Of a DNA stretch of 11,631 nucleotides, positions 1 to 6,403 are shown one piece after another (position 1 is the stretch's first letter; every line of letters starts with the position of its first letter). Below the pieces are notes generated by a model. It had not been told where the DNA came from. It saw nothing but the letters and a program-made list of their open reading frames with translations, and made no database searches. The position numbers were made by a program, and so were the translations under genes. This stretch comes from Planctomycetes bacterium SM23_32 (lineage in GTDB: Bacteria; Planctomycetota; Brocadiia; SM23-32), in NCBI GenBank assembly GCA_001303885.1, contig LJUE01000039.1:1-11631 (forward strand), read 5' to 3'.

Positions 1-24
1 CCCGAGTCTGCGCTTCTCCGCCAT
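1..24 (-). CDS. parB: ParB-like partition protein, first 8 codons only
   Basis: Only the start is in the window. The minus strand reads ATG at 24-22 followed by codons for MAEKRRLG. This matches the basic start typical of chromosomal ParB/Spo0J proteins (usually M-x-x-KRRLGRGL). The start is well supported by a strong Shine-Dalgarno, GGAGGAG at 34-28 on the minus strand. A near-consensus parS site lies just upstream at 37-52, and eight residues plus that site agree on the identity. ParB is the CTP-dependent DNA clamp that loads at parS and spreads to help chromosome segregation. In many bacteria parA lies directly upstream of parB, but here the upstream neighbour is a 297-nt gap and then an oxidoreductase-like gene. 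Eight residues cannot exclude another protein with a basic start. Confidence 0.72.
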
Positions 25-36
25 TGACTCCTCCGG

Positions 37-52
37 TGTTTCACGTGAAACG
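37..52. promoter_or_regulatory. parS: parS centromere site (ParB binding)
   Basis: The sequence is TGTTTCACGTGAAACG. It matches the bacterial parS consensus TGTTTCACGTGAAACA at 15 of 16 positions and contains the perfect 14-bp palindrome GTTTCACGTGAAAC (38-51). It lies 2 nt upstream of the Shine-Dalgarno of the parB-like gene and just downstream of a promoter-like pair. ParB bound here would cover the start of its own transcript. I found no second copy in the window. In most bacteria parS sites cluster around the replication origin. Confidence 0.9.
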
Positions 53-62
53 CGAGAGTCCG

Positions 63-92
63 ATAGTAGTTGCCGCTCGAAGCGCAAATCAA
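63..92 (-). promoter_or_regulatory. Probable sigma70-type promoter of parB
   Basis: On the minus strand there is TTGATT (92-87), an 18-nt spacer and TACTAT (68-63), each 4 of 6 to consensus. Transcription would start near 56, so parS (37-52) would lie at about +5 to +20. This arrangement would allow ParB to repress its own gene. The call rests on hexamer matching only. Confidence 0.4.
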
Positions 93-321
93 CAGCTCGC
101 CGCCGCGCGCCTCAAGCCGCGGCGGCAGGCGGAAGGGCGGGCCGGGGCGCTGGCTCCTAAGTGCTGAAAAAGCAACGGCTTGCAGGTGGGGCGGCGGGCG
201 GCCACCATCCGGCCCCGCAGGGCGCGGCGCGCCCCGCCTCGGAGGAAAAACTCCCCGCCGCAGCTCCCAAATGCGCAGGACCGGCCGGCGTGGAGCCGCA
301 GCAGGGGGTCGCGGGGAGCCC
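93..321. other. Non-coding stretch upstream of the parB promoter
   Basis: No convincing gene was found here. Visible structures are a 6-bp GC hairpin (GGGCGC, loop GGC, GCGCCC; 220-234), a short hairpin around an A-run (GGAG at 241-244, CTCC at 251-254) and TGCT/AGCA arms at 162-165 and 171-174. Any of these could lie in the 3' end of the oxidoreductase-like transcript. None has the strong stem followed by a T-run expected of an intrinsic terminator on the minus strand. Open frames crossing this stretch on both strands have low-complexity Arg/Ala/Gly-rich products, as expected by chance at this GC content. Confidence 0.5.
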
Positions 322-1266
322 TCACACCGTCACGGCCTCGCCGCTCTCGGCCGATGCCAGGGCCGCCTCGTGCAGCTTCATGGCACGCACGATCTCGGCC
401 GGATGGCACTTCAGGTCGGCGCCCTCGCGGACGGCGGCGTACAAGTTGTCCCAGAAGCCCTCCTGGAGGGAGGGCTGGTAGGTGCGCCGCTCCCCGCCGG
501 CCGTCACGACGGCGCGGCCCCCCTCGGCCGTGAAGGTGGCGCCCGGCGCATACAGCCGCCAGCTCGGCAGCTCGCCCGCGGCGCCTCGGACGGCCTGGCA
601 CACAACCCACGCTCCGGTGCGCAGGGGCATGTAGATGAGGAACCCGTCGTCCGGCGCCGTGGCGTACGGCCTCTGCAGGTGGGCGCTGACGCTCTTAACG
701 TCCTGCCGCACCAGCACGTGCACCTGGTCCAGCAGGGCCAGGCCCGCCTCTTCCAGCAGGCTGCCGGGCGGGGCCGCCTCGTCGTGCGGCGCGGGCGCCG
801 CGTAGTAGCGGAACGCTCCCTGCACGGCGCCCACGTTCTCGGCCTCCAGTGCAGCGCGCAGGGCGCGCAGGTCGGCGTCGTCCCGCCCGCGCAGGTCGGC
901 TGTGGCGACCAGCCCGGCCCGCAGCGCCGTCTTCATCACCCGCTCGGCGCCCAGGGCGCTCTCGCAGAAACGGCCGGCCAGCGCCACGTGGCGCCCCGCG
1001 TTCAGCGCGCGCACGGCAAAGTCACGCCGCAACTCCACCGGCCCGCCAGCCAGCACCAGCTCAACGGACGGGTCCTGAAGCAGCATGTTATAGTCGCGGT
1101 AGTAGGCGGCGTCGCCCTCGGCCGGGCCCCCTTCCTCCAGACCCTCATCGCTGAAGGCCGTCAGCCGGAACCTGCCGTCCCGGGGCAGGTCATCCAGCGG
1201 GGTCTTCTCCTCGTCGGGCCGCATGCCGACCGCGCCGACGCCGATGGGTCCTGCTTCCGTACTCAT
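322..1266 (-). CDS. Gfo/Idh/MocA-family oxidoreductase-like protein, EKP motif lost
   Basis: This 314-residue protein resembles the Gfo/Idh/MocA family of NAD(P)-dependent sugar and inositol dehydrogenases. The Rossmann glycine motif GVGAVG is at residues 9-14. The characteristic stretch Y-x-D-Y-x-x-L-L-x-D-P-x-V-E (56-69) follows, then A-L-N-A-G-R-H-V (87-94). Where functional members carry the E-K-P motif with the catalytic lysine, this protein reads A-G-R-F (97-100). The C-terminal half has a beta-rich substrate-domain look and ends with a helix similar to family C-termini. It may therefore bind a dinucleotide or sugar without being a normal dehydrogenase. The ATG is preceded by AGGA with a 6-nt spacer. 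The gene is the last of the leftward surE cluster, 52 nt after the pseudopilin-like gene. The family assignment is fairly safe; the substrate is unknown. Confidence 0.75.
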   Translation of the reverse strand: MSTEAGPIGVGAVGMRPDEEKTPLDDLPRDGRFRLTAFSDEGLEEGGPAEGDAAYYRDYNMLLQDPSVELVLAGGPVELRRDFAVRALNAGRHVALAGRFCESALGAERVMKTALRAGLVATADLRGRDDADLRALRAALEAENVGAVQGAFRYYAAPAPHDEAAPPGSLLEEAGLALLDQVHVLVRQDVKSVSAHLQRPYATAPDDGFLIYMPLRTGAWVVCQAVRGAAGELPSWRLYAPGATFTAEGGRAVVTAGGERRTYQPSLQEGFWDNLYAAVREGADLKCHPAEIVRAMKLHEAALASAESGEAVTV

Positions 1267-1318
1267 GGTGTATCCTGCTGACTCACAAGGGGATGGAACG
1301 ATGAGCGGCCAGCCGCCC

Positions 1319-1705
1319 TCAGCCTTCCGGCACCACCAGGAGCTCGCCCGTCGCTGCGTCGTAGCTGTAGACGTAGCCTCTGGGTGTCTGCGGCAACGGC
1401 TCGCCGCGCCATTCGACCAGCTCCTCCAGGGACTCCGGGTAGCGCCCCTCCAGCGCGTAGAACTGCTTGATCTCGTTCTGGATGAGCGCCTGGTCGGCGC
1501 TGCTCTCGATGCGGCGTGGCACGGTGACGGTCACCGTGCGCAGGTAGTCGTCGGGGGCGTGCAGCATGCTGTCGCCCGGCTGTCGGCCCTTGACGGGCTC
1601 CGCATCCTCGCAGGAGCAGCCGGGCCACGTCCACGCCAGCCCCGCCAGAGCCGCCGCAGCAAGGAGGGCCGCCAGGACGCCTAAGCGGTTCTCTTGTCGC
1701 TCCAT
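1319..1705 (-). CDS. Small membrane-anchored protein with pseudopilin-like C-terminus
   Basis: The protein has 128 residues. It begins with a charged stretch (MERQENR) and one hydrophobic segment (about 8-27, Ala/Leu-rich), then Cys residues at 30 and 32. The C-terminal half carries a sequence type seen at the end of GspG-like type II secretion pseudopilins: F-Y-A-L-E-G-R-Y-P-E-S-L-E-E-L (82-96), then T-P-R-G-Y-x-Y-x-Y-D-x-x-T-G (107-120). It lacks the prepilin G/FTLIE processing site, so a fixed inner-membrane anchor with a periplasmic domain is more likely than a polymerising pilin. The sequence before Cys30 (T-W-P-G) is a poor lipobox. Its start lies inside surE (25-bp overlap) and has GAGGA 7 nt upstream, implying translation coupled to surE. 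Its role is unknown. Confidence 0.72.
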   Translation of the reverse strand: MERQENRLGVLAALLAAAALAGLAWTWPGCSCEDAEPVKGRQPGDSMLHAPDDYLRTVTVTVPRRIESSADQALIQNEIKQFYALEGRYPESLEELVEWRGEPLPQTPRGYVYSYDAATGELLVVPEG

Positions 1706-2448
1706 AGCCGGTTCCTCAGCGTCTCGAGGGCAGCCGCATCGGTCAGGTCATCGCGCAGCGGCGTCACGGCGATCTCGCCGCGGGCTAGCGCGGCCACGTC
1801 GGTGTCCGGAGCGGCGGAGCCGCCGTCCACCTGCCAGCTCATCCAGTAGTGGGTGCGGCCGTAGTCTTCGTCCCGGCGGGCGAACCGGAAGCGGGGCCGC
1901 TCGGGGCACTGGCGCACGAAGCAGATGGGCGGCTCGCCGCCGTCGAGCCGCGGGATGTTGACGTTAAATGCCCAGGCGCCCTCCGGCCCCGCCTTCAGCA
2001 ACAGGTCCAGCACGCGGACCGCCTGCGCGGCGACCGCGTCGGGCCGCTCCGCGTTGCTCGCGCACGTGGAGAGGGCCACCGAGCGCACCCCGTTGAGCGC
2101 GCCGTCGAGGGCGGCCGCCACGGTGCCGCTGTAATGCGCCGCCACGCCGGCGTTCAGGCCGATGTTCACCCCGCTGACGACAAGGTCCGGCGGTGAGTCG
2201 TAGATCTCGGAGAAGGCGAAGAAGACGCAGTCCGATGGGGTGCCGCTCAGCGTCCAGACGGACGCACCGTCGCCAAGGCGGGCCTGCCGTACGCGCACCG
2301 GCATCGTAAAGGTGATGCCGCGGCTGACGCCGCTGCGCTCGTCGGCGGGGCAGACCACCGTCACCTCGCCGAGCTGCTCCAGGCCGCGGCGCAGGGCAGA
2401 GACGCCGCCGCCGAAGGGACCGTCATCGTTGGTCAGCAGTATCTTCAT
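1681..2448 (-). CDS. surE: 5'/3'-nucleotidase SurE
   Basis: This 255-residue protein has the normal length for SurE, the metal-dependent survival protein that removes phosphate from nucleoside 5'- and 3'-monophosphates. The start reads MKILLTNDDG, with the metal-binding Asp pair at 8 and 9. The loop S-G-V-S-R (39-43) supplies Ser39, and S-G-V-N-I-G (92-97) supplies Asn95. The late motif G-E-I-A-V-T-P-L is also present. These residues fall at the numbers known from the Thermotoga enzyme. I chose the ATG at 2448 because it gives the family-standard N-terminus. An in-frame ATG at 2466 has an AAGGG upstream but sits in a hairpin. A still earlier ATG at 2568 lies upstream of the predicted transcription start. 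surE leads a leftward cluster and is divergent from prs. Confidence 0.95.
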   Translation of the reverse strand: MKILLTNDDGPFGGGVSALRRGLEQLGEVTVVCPADERSGVSRGITFTMPVRVRQARLGDGASVWTLSGTPSDCVFFAFSEIYDSPPDLVVSGVNIGLNAGVAAHYSGTVAAALDGALNGVRSVALSTCASNAERPDAVAAQAVRVLDLLLKAGPEGAWAFNVNIPRLDGGEPPICFVRQCPERPRFRFARRDEDYGRTHYWMSWQVDGGSAAPDTDVAALARGEIAVTPLRDDLTDAAALETLRNRLWSDKRTA

Positions 2449-2463
2449 GGGCGCATCCCAGGC

Positions 2464-2484
2464 CATGCCGGACCCTTCGGCATG
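2464..2484 (-). promoter_or_regulatory. Hairpin in the surE leader masking an alternative start
   Basis: A perfect 7-bp stem, CATGCCG/CGGCATG, encloses a 7-nt loop. On the surE strand the loop reads AAGGGTC, which includes a Shine-Dalgarno-like AAGGG, and the 3' arm contains the in-frame ATG at 2466. A folded leader would hide this start and leave the family-standard ATG at 2448. A second small inverted repeat (AGCA/TGCT, 2489-2500) lies upstream. A regulatory role is inference. Confidence 0.35.
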
Positions 2485-2558
2485 ATGAGCACAAATGCTG
2501 TGAGCAAAAGGCTTTACGGCAACACGCACCGTTGCCTGCCGGGGCCCCGCTCGCCGCC

Positions 2559-2587
2559 ATGCTAACACAGGCGCCCGGGCAAGTCAA
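2559..2587 (-). promoter_or_regulatory. Sigma70-type promoter of the surE cluster
   Basis: On the minus strand there is TTGACT (2587-2582, 5 of 6 to consensus), a 17-nt spacer and TAGCAT (2564-2559, 4 of 6). The start would be near 2552, leaving a leader of about 100 nt that holds the hairpins described at 2464-2500. Confidence 0.6.
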
Positions 2588-2660
2588 CCCGGCCGCCTTC
2601 CGCCCGGTGGGGCGCTGCGGGCAAAATCCCGAAGTCGCTGCACGAGCAGACTCGTTGCGC

Positions 2661-2666
2661 TATAAT
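2661..2666 (+). promoter_or_regulatory. -10 box of the prs-argS promoter
   Basis: A perfect TATAAT lies 49 nt upstream of the prs start codon. No good -35 box is present: the hexamer at 17-nt spacing is CTGCAC (2638-2643). An inverted repeat ACGAG/CTCGT (2642-2655, 4-nt loop) fills the spacer. A perfect 12-bp palindrome CCCCGCGCGGGG (2672-2683) sits at the expected transcription start. A weak -35 with flanking dyads suggests dependence on an activator or operator, but this is unproven. Confidence 0.5.
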
Positions 2667-2715
2667 GGCCGCCCCGCGCGGGGTCGAGCATATCCGGTCA
2701 TCGGGGAGGAACGGG

Positions 2716-3795
2716 ATGGGCGACCTTTACGAGCCGCTGATGCTGTTCGCCGGTCGGGCGAGCTACTACCTGGGCACCAAGATCTGTCGGGAGCTGGGCC
2801 AGTTCCCGCAGCTGAAAGGCCTGCCGCTCTGCGAGCCGCACGTCATTCGGTTCGCCAACGAGAACCTGAAGGTCAAGATCGGCGAAAGCGTGCGGGGAGC
2901 CGACGTTTTCCTGGTCCAGACGGCCGCCAACGCCATACACGCAGCGGCCGGCGTCAACCCCGAGAACGTCTCGCCCCAGGAGGCGGCCCGGCTCACGCTC
3001 TCGGAGAACCTGCTGGAGCTGCTGATCACGGTGGACGCCCTGCGCGGCGCTTCGGCCGGGCGCATCACCGTCGTGGCCCCCTACTTCCCCTACGTGCGCA
3101 GCGACAAGAAGGACGAGCCCCGGGTCTCTATCACGGCCCGCCTGATGGGGCAGTTAATGCGCGAGGCGGGCGCCGACCGCGTGCTCACCGTCAACCTGCA
3201 CGCGATGCAGATCATGGGGTTCGTGCCGATGGCGTGCGACCAGCTCGACGCCAACCCCTTGATAGCCGAGTACTTCCGACGGAACTACGACGTCAGCAAG
3301 ATCGGCGTGCTGGCCACCGACGCCGGCGGTGTCAAGATCGGCACGGTCTACGCCGAGCGCCTCAACGTGCCGCTCGCCGTCTGCGACAAACGGCGCTGGA
3401 CGGACAACGAGGACCCCGAGATCCGGGCCGTCATCGGCATCGAAGAGATCCGTGACCGCGAGATCGCCATCTTCGACGACGAGATCCTCACCGGCGGCAC
3501 GATGACGCGCGCCATCAGCGCCCTGAAGGAGGGCTTCGGCCTGCCGGTCTCCTACGTCTCCTGCGTGCACCCCGTCTTCGCCGGCAACGCGGTGGACCGC
3601 ATCCTGGAGACGGGCGTGCGGCGGATCGTGACCACCGACACACTCCCCGCGCCGCAGGCCAACGACCGCCTGCACGTGGTGAGCGTGGCGCGCCTGCTGG
3701 CCGCCGCCATCCACAACATCCATACGAACATGTCGGTGACACAGATCTTCCGGGAGCAGGACTCGCTCTTCGAAACGGAAGACGACCACTCCTGA
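2716..3795 (+). CDS. prs: Ribose-phosphate pyrophosphokinase (PRPP synthetase)
   Basis: This 359-residue protein makes PRPP from ribose 5-phosphate and ATP, feeding purine, pyrimidine, His, Trp and NAD synthesis. Visible motifs are Y-V-R-S-D-K-K (126-132), where the usual R-Q-D becomes R-S-D; N-L-H-A-M-Q-I-M-G-F (160-169), with metal-binding His162; A-T-D-A-G-G-V (200-206); the catalytic-loop D-K-R-R (224-227); and the PRPP-binding loop D-D-E-I-L-T-G-G-T-M (254-263). It is about 40 residues longer than common class I enzymes. The start at 2716 is fixed by GGGGAGGA at 2703-2710, 5 nt upstream; an ATG at 2665 overlaps the -10 box and is not plausible. The gene opens a probable prs-argS-HAD transcript. 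The reaction is secure, but motif differences suggest a divergent subclass whose regulation cannot be predicted. Confidence 0.93.
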   Translation: MGDLYEPLMLFAGRASYYLGTKICRELGQFPQLKGLPLCEPHVIRFANENLKVKIGESVRGADVFLVQTAANAIHAAAGVNPENVSPQEAARLTLSENLLELLITVDALRGASAGRITVVAPYFPYVRSDKKDEPRVSITARLMGQLMREAGADRVLTVNLHAMQIMGFVPMACDQLDANPLIAEYFRRNYDVSKIGVLATDAGGVKIGTVYAERLNVPLAVCDKRRWTDNEDPEIRAVIGIEEIRDREIAIFDDEILTGGTMTRAISALKEGFGLPVSYVSCVHPVFAGNAVDRILETGVRRIVTTDTLPAPQANDRLHVVSVARLLAAAIHNIHTNMSVTQIFREQDSLFETEDDHS

Positions 3796-3800
3796 CCGCG

Positions 3801-5549
3801 GTGTCGCAGATGGCCTCGATGGAAGAGCTCCTCGGCCGCGCCCTGGCCGAGCACCTGCCCCTGAGCGCCGAAGACCTGGCCGGCCTGCTCCAGACGCCCC
3901 CCTCGCCCGAGTTGGGCGACTACGGGCTGCCCTGCTACGCGCTCAGCAAGTACCTGCACAAGGCGCCGGACCGCATCGCCGAGGAGCTGCGCGCCGAGGT
4001 GGAGCTGCCGGAGGGCGTCTGCGAGGCCCGTGCCGAGGGAGCCTACCTGAACTTCTTCGTGGACCGGCCCGCCGTGACGGAGCACGTCATCCGCACGATC
4101 CTGGCCGGCGGCGCGGACTACGGCTCGGATCAGCAGGGGGCCGGCAAGACCATCGTCATTGACTACGGCAGCCCCAACATCGCCAAGCACCTGGGCATCC
4201 ACCACCTGCCGTCGGCCGTCATAGGCCAGTCGCTCTACAGGATTTACGAGAAGCTCGGCTACCGGTGCGTGGGCATCAACTTCCTGGGTGACTGGGGCAC
4301 TTCCTTCGGACGCCTCATCGCGGGCGTCGAACGCTACGGCATCGAGCACCCCGAGCGCCTCAGCGTCGCCGACATGCAGGAGCTCTACGTACGCTACAGC
4401 ACGGAGGCAGACGGCGAGCCCGAGCTCCAGCAGGCGGCACGCGACGCGTTCCGCCGCCTGGAGGAGGGCGAGCAGCAGGCCGTGCGCATATGGTCCGCCT
4501 GCCGGGAGGTGAGCCTGGAGGAGTTCGACCGGGTATACGGGCGCCTCGGCGTGAGCTTCGACGAGGTAAGGCCCGAGAGCTTCTACAACGAGCGGCTGCG
4601 GGAGACCGTCGAGCGGCTGCGGCGTGACGGCATAGTGCAAGAGAGCCAGGGCGCCCTCATCATCCCGCTCTACGAGGACGGGCTGCCGCCCTGCATGCTC
4701 CAGAAGAGCGACGGGGCCAGCCTGTATGCGGCCCGCGACCTGCCCGCCGCCGAGCACCGCTGGGAGCAGTACCACTTCGAGAAGGCGCTCTACGTGGTGG
4801 GCAACGAGCAGTCGCTGCACTTCCGGCAGCTCGCCGCCGCCCTCAAGCAGATGGGCCACGAATGGGCGGACCGGATCAAGCACGTGAACTTCGGGCTGAT
4901 CAAGTTCCGCGACCCCGAGACCGGCAGGGCCAGGGTCGGCAGCACGCGGCGGGGCGAGATGCTGCTGCTGGACGAGGTGCTCGACGAGGCCGTCGCCCGG
5001 GCCCGCCGCAAGATAGAGGACAACGCTGAGCGCCTCGAAGCCGAGGCCGACCTGGGCGAACTCGCCGCGCAGGTCGGCGTCGGCGCCGTCGTCTTCCGCC
5101 AGCTCTCCACGCGCCGCACGCGGGACGTGGTGTTCGAGTGGGACCGGATGCTCGACTTCGAGGGCGACACAGGCCCCTACGTGCAGTACGCTCACGCGCG
5201 GCTCTGCAGCATTCTGCGCAAGGCGGGGCAGCCGATGGCCGCCGACGTGGACCACTCGCTGCTGGCCCTGCCGGAGGAGTGGGTGCTGGTGCGGCATCTG
5301 GAGAGGTTCCCCCGCGCCGTGCTGGGAGCGGCGCAGGAGTGCGAGCCTTCGGCCATCGCCTCCTACCTTCTTGAACTCTGCGCCGACTTCAGCACATACT
5401 ACAGCGCCGGGATGCGCGAGCCGGACCGCCGGGTGCTCTGCGAAGACGCCGCCACGCGCGCGGCGCGGCTGGCGCTGGTCGAGGCCGCGCGGCACGTCAT
5501 ACGCAGCGGCCTGGCACTGCTGGGCATGGCTGCGCCGGACCGGATGTAG
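3801..5549 (+). CDS. argS: Arginyl-tRNA synthetase with variant HIGH motif
   Basis: This 582-residue class I aminoacyl-tRNA synthetase charges tRNA-Arg with arginine. Visible landmarks are S-P-N-I-A-K (124-129), G-I-N-F-L-G-D-W-G-T (158-167), and Y-A-A-R-D-L (309-314). The late S-T-R-R-G (381-385) stands at the KMSKS-loop position. The DALR anticodon-binding domain starts near G-P-Y-V-Q-Y-A-H-A-R (458-467). The length is normal. At the ATP-binding HIGH position the protein reads G-I-H-H (132-135), where E. coli has H-V-G-H in the same ungapped context. The start is uncertain: GTG at 3801, or ATG at 3810 or 3819, none with a clear Shine-Dalgarno. It begins only 5 nt after prs stops, so translational coupling is likely. 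I report the earliest start. Confidence 0.93.
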   Translation: MSQMASMEELLGRALAEHLPLSAEDLAGLLQTPPSPELGDYGLPCYALSKYLHKAPDRIAEELRAEVELPEGVCEARAEGAYLNFFVDRPAVTEHVIRTILAGGADYGSDQQGAGKTIVIDYGSPNIAKHLGIHHLPSAVIGQSLYRIYEKLGYRCVGINFLGDWGTSFGRLIAGVERYGIEHPERLSVADMQELYVRYSTEADGEPELQQAARDAFRRLEEGEQQAVRIWSACREVSLEEFDRVYGRLGVSFDEVRPESFYNERLRETVERLRRDGIVQESQGALIIPLYEDGLPPCMLQKSDGASLYAARDLPAAEHRWEQYHFEKALYVVGNEQSLHFRQLAAALKQMGHEWADRIKHVNFGLIKFRDPETGRARVGSTRRGEMLLLDEVLDEAVARARRKIEDNAERLEAEADLGELAAQVGVGAVVFRQLSTRRTRDVVFEWDRMLDFEGDTGPYVQYAHARLCSILRKAGQPMAADVDHSLLALPEEWVLVRHLERFPRAVLGAAQECEPSAIASYLLELCADFSTYYSAGMREPDRRVLCEDAATRAARLALVEAARHVIRSGLALLGMAAPDRM

Positions 5550-5568
5550 GCTCCTTTGTACCGCTGGG

Positions 5569-5586
5569 CTTCGGGCAATGCCGAAG
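5569..5586 (+). promoter_or_regulatory. Hairpin between argS and the HAD gene
   Basis: CTTCGG and CCGAAG form a perfect 6-bp stem around GCAATG. No T-run follows, so it is not a normal intrinsic terminator. The loop contains the in-frame ATG at 5578, which makes the next ATG at 5605 the better start for the following gene. Confidence 0.35.
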
Positions 5587-5604
5587 GGCGGGGAAGCAGC
5601 CGAG

Positions 5605-6333
5605 ATGAAGGCGGACGGGGGGCAGTTCAAAGCGGTCTTCTTCGACGTGAACGACACGCTGTGGGACAGCCACAGCTGCGCCTACCACGTCATGGAGATC
5701 ATCCTGCCGCGCTTCACGCCGCCCCTGCCGGACGTGAAGACGGCCGAAGTGGCGCGGCGCTACAACGCCGTCTTCCTCGACCTGCCACGCCGGGAGCACC
5801 TGCACGAGAAGCGGCCTTTCTCCCGGTTGAAGCGCTTCGAGGCGCTGCTGGAGAGCTACGGCGTCAGGAGGCGCGGCCTGGCGCGCCAGTTGAGCCACAC
5901 CTACGACTCCGTGCGGCGGCTGGCGATGCGGCAGTTCCTGCGCAGCGACGCCCATCGCGTGCTGGCCGAGCTGGGACGGCGCGGCCTGCGGCGGGGCGTC
6001 ATCATGAACGGGGCGCCGGCCGTTCAGCGGCATCTGGTGCAGTCGCTCGGGCTGGAGCCGCACCTGGAGCACGTGGTCCTGGGCGAGATCGAGGGCTACA
6101 GCAAGCCGGACGTGCGGCTCTTCAAGCGCGCGCTCGAGCTGGCGGGGGTGGCCGCGGAGGAAATGCTCTACGTAGGCGACAGCCCGCTGACGGACGTGCT
6201 CGGCGCCTCGCGCGCGGGCATTCCGGTGGCATGGCTCAACACGGGGCGGCGCCGCCTGCCACGCGACTTCCCCACGCCGGACGTATCGGTCACCAGCCTC
6301 AGCGAAGTGCTCGACATCGCCGCCGGGAAATAG
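5605..6333 (+). CDS. HAD-superfamily hydrolase
   Basis: The protein has 242 residues. Motif I reads F-F-D-V-N-D-T-L (12-19), so the nucleophile Asp14 is present but the usual second Asp (position +2) is Asn16. This D-V-N form recalls haloacid dehalogenase-type members more than classical phosphatases. Motif II is I-M-N-G (133-136), with Met in place of the usual Ser/Thr. Motif III Lys is in S-K-P-D-V (166-170), and motif IV is G-D-S-P-L-T-D (191-197). The helical cap lies between about 20 and 115. The start at 5605 has GGGGAAG 8 nt upstream; 5578 is an alternative. The gene follows argS after 55 nt on the same strand. Its last residues (G-K) and stop come from the repeat at 6325. The substrate is unknown, and the motif changes may alter or reduce activity. 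Confidence 0.83.
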   Translation: MKADGGQFKAVFFDVNDTLWDSHSCAYHVMEIILPRFTPPLPDVKTAEVARRYNAVFLDLPRREHLHEKRPFSRLKRFEALLESYGVRRRGLARQLSHTYDSVRRLAMRQFLRSDAHRVLAELGRRGLRRGVIMNGAPAVQRHLVQSLGLEPHLEHVVLGEIEGYSKPDVRLFKRALELAGVAAEEMLYVGDSPLTDVLGASRAGIPVAWLNTGRRRLPRDFPTPDVSVTSLSEVLDIAAGK

Positions 6334-6351
6334 GGACAGTCACCTATTTCC
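6325..6351 (+). repeat. REP-like palindromic repeat, copy A
   Basis: A perfect 9-bp stem, GGAAATAGG (6326-6334) and CCTATTTCC (6343-6351), encloses the loop GACAGTCA. The TAG within the left arm (6331-6333) is the stop codon of the HAD gene. Copies B and C share the core GGGACAGT(T/C)ACCT. It could also serve as a transcript 3' end between the convergent genes. Confidence 0.85.
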
Positions 6352-6403
6352 GCTGCACCGCTCGGAAGGGCTCTCGCGGCGCCAAATGGCCCGGAGAACC
6401 TCC

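Noticed and set aside
241..254. Intrinsic terminator for the oxidoreductase-like gene
   Set aside because: The stem is only 4 bp and the T-run on the transcript falls in the loop rather than after the stem.
70..1281. 403-codon plus-strand open frame opposite the Gfo/Idh/MocA-like gene
   Set aside because: The product is Arg/Gly/His-rich without recognisable domains. The minus-strand frame has clear family signatures and a ribosome site.
1610..1625. Lipobox making the pseudopilin-like protein a lipoprotein
   Set aside because: The residues before Cys30 (W-T-W-P-G) do not fit the L-[AS]-[GA]-C pattern.
2449..2568. Extended SurE start at 2568
   Set aside because: It would lie upstream of the predicted transcription start, adds 40 unrelated residues, and family members begin directly at M-K-I-L-L-T-N-D-D-G.
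2665..2715. Extended PRPP synthetase start at 2665
   Set aside because: This ATG overlaps the TATAAT box, whereas the ATG at 2716 has a strong ribosome site 5 nt upstream.
3552..5657. Long minus-strand open frame opposite prs and argS
   Set aside because: Its product is low-complexity and rich in Leu, Val, Ala, Gly and His, matching no family. It is the antisense shadow of two well-supported genes, a common effect at high GC.
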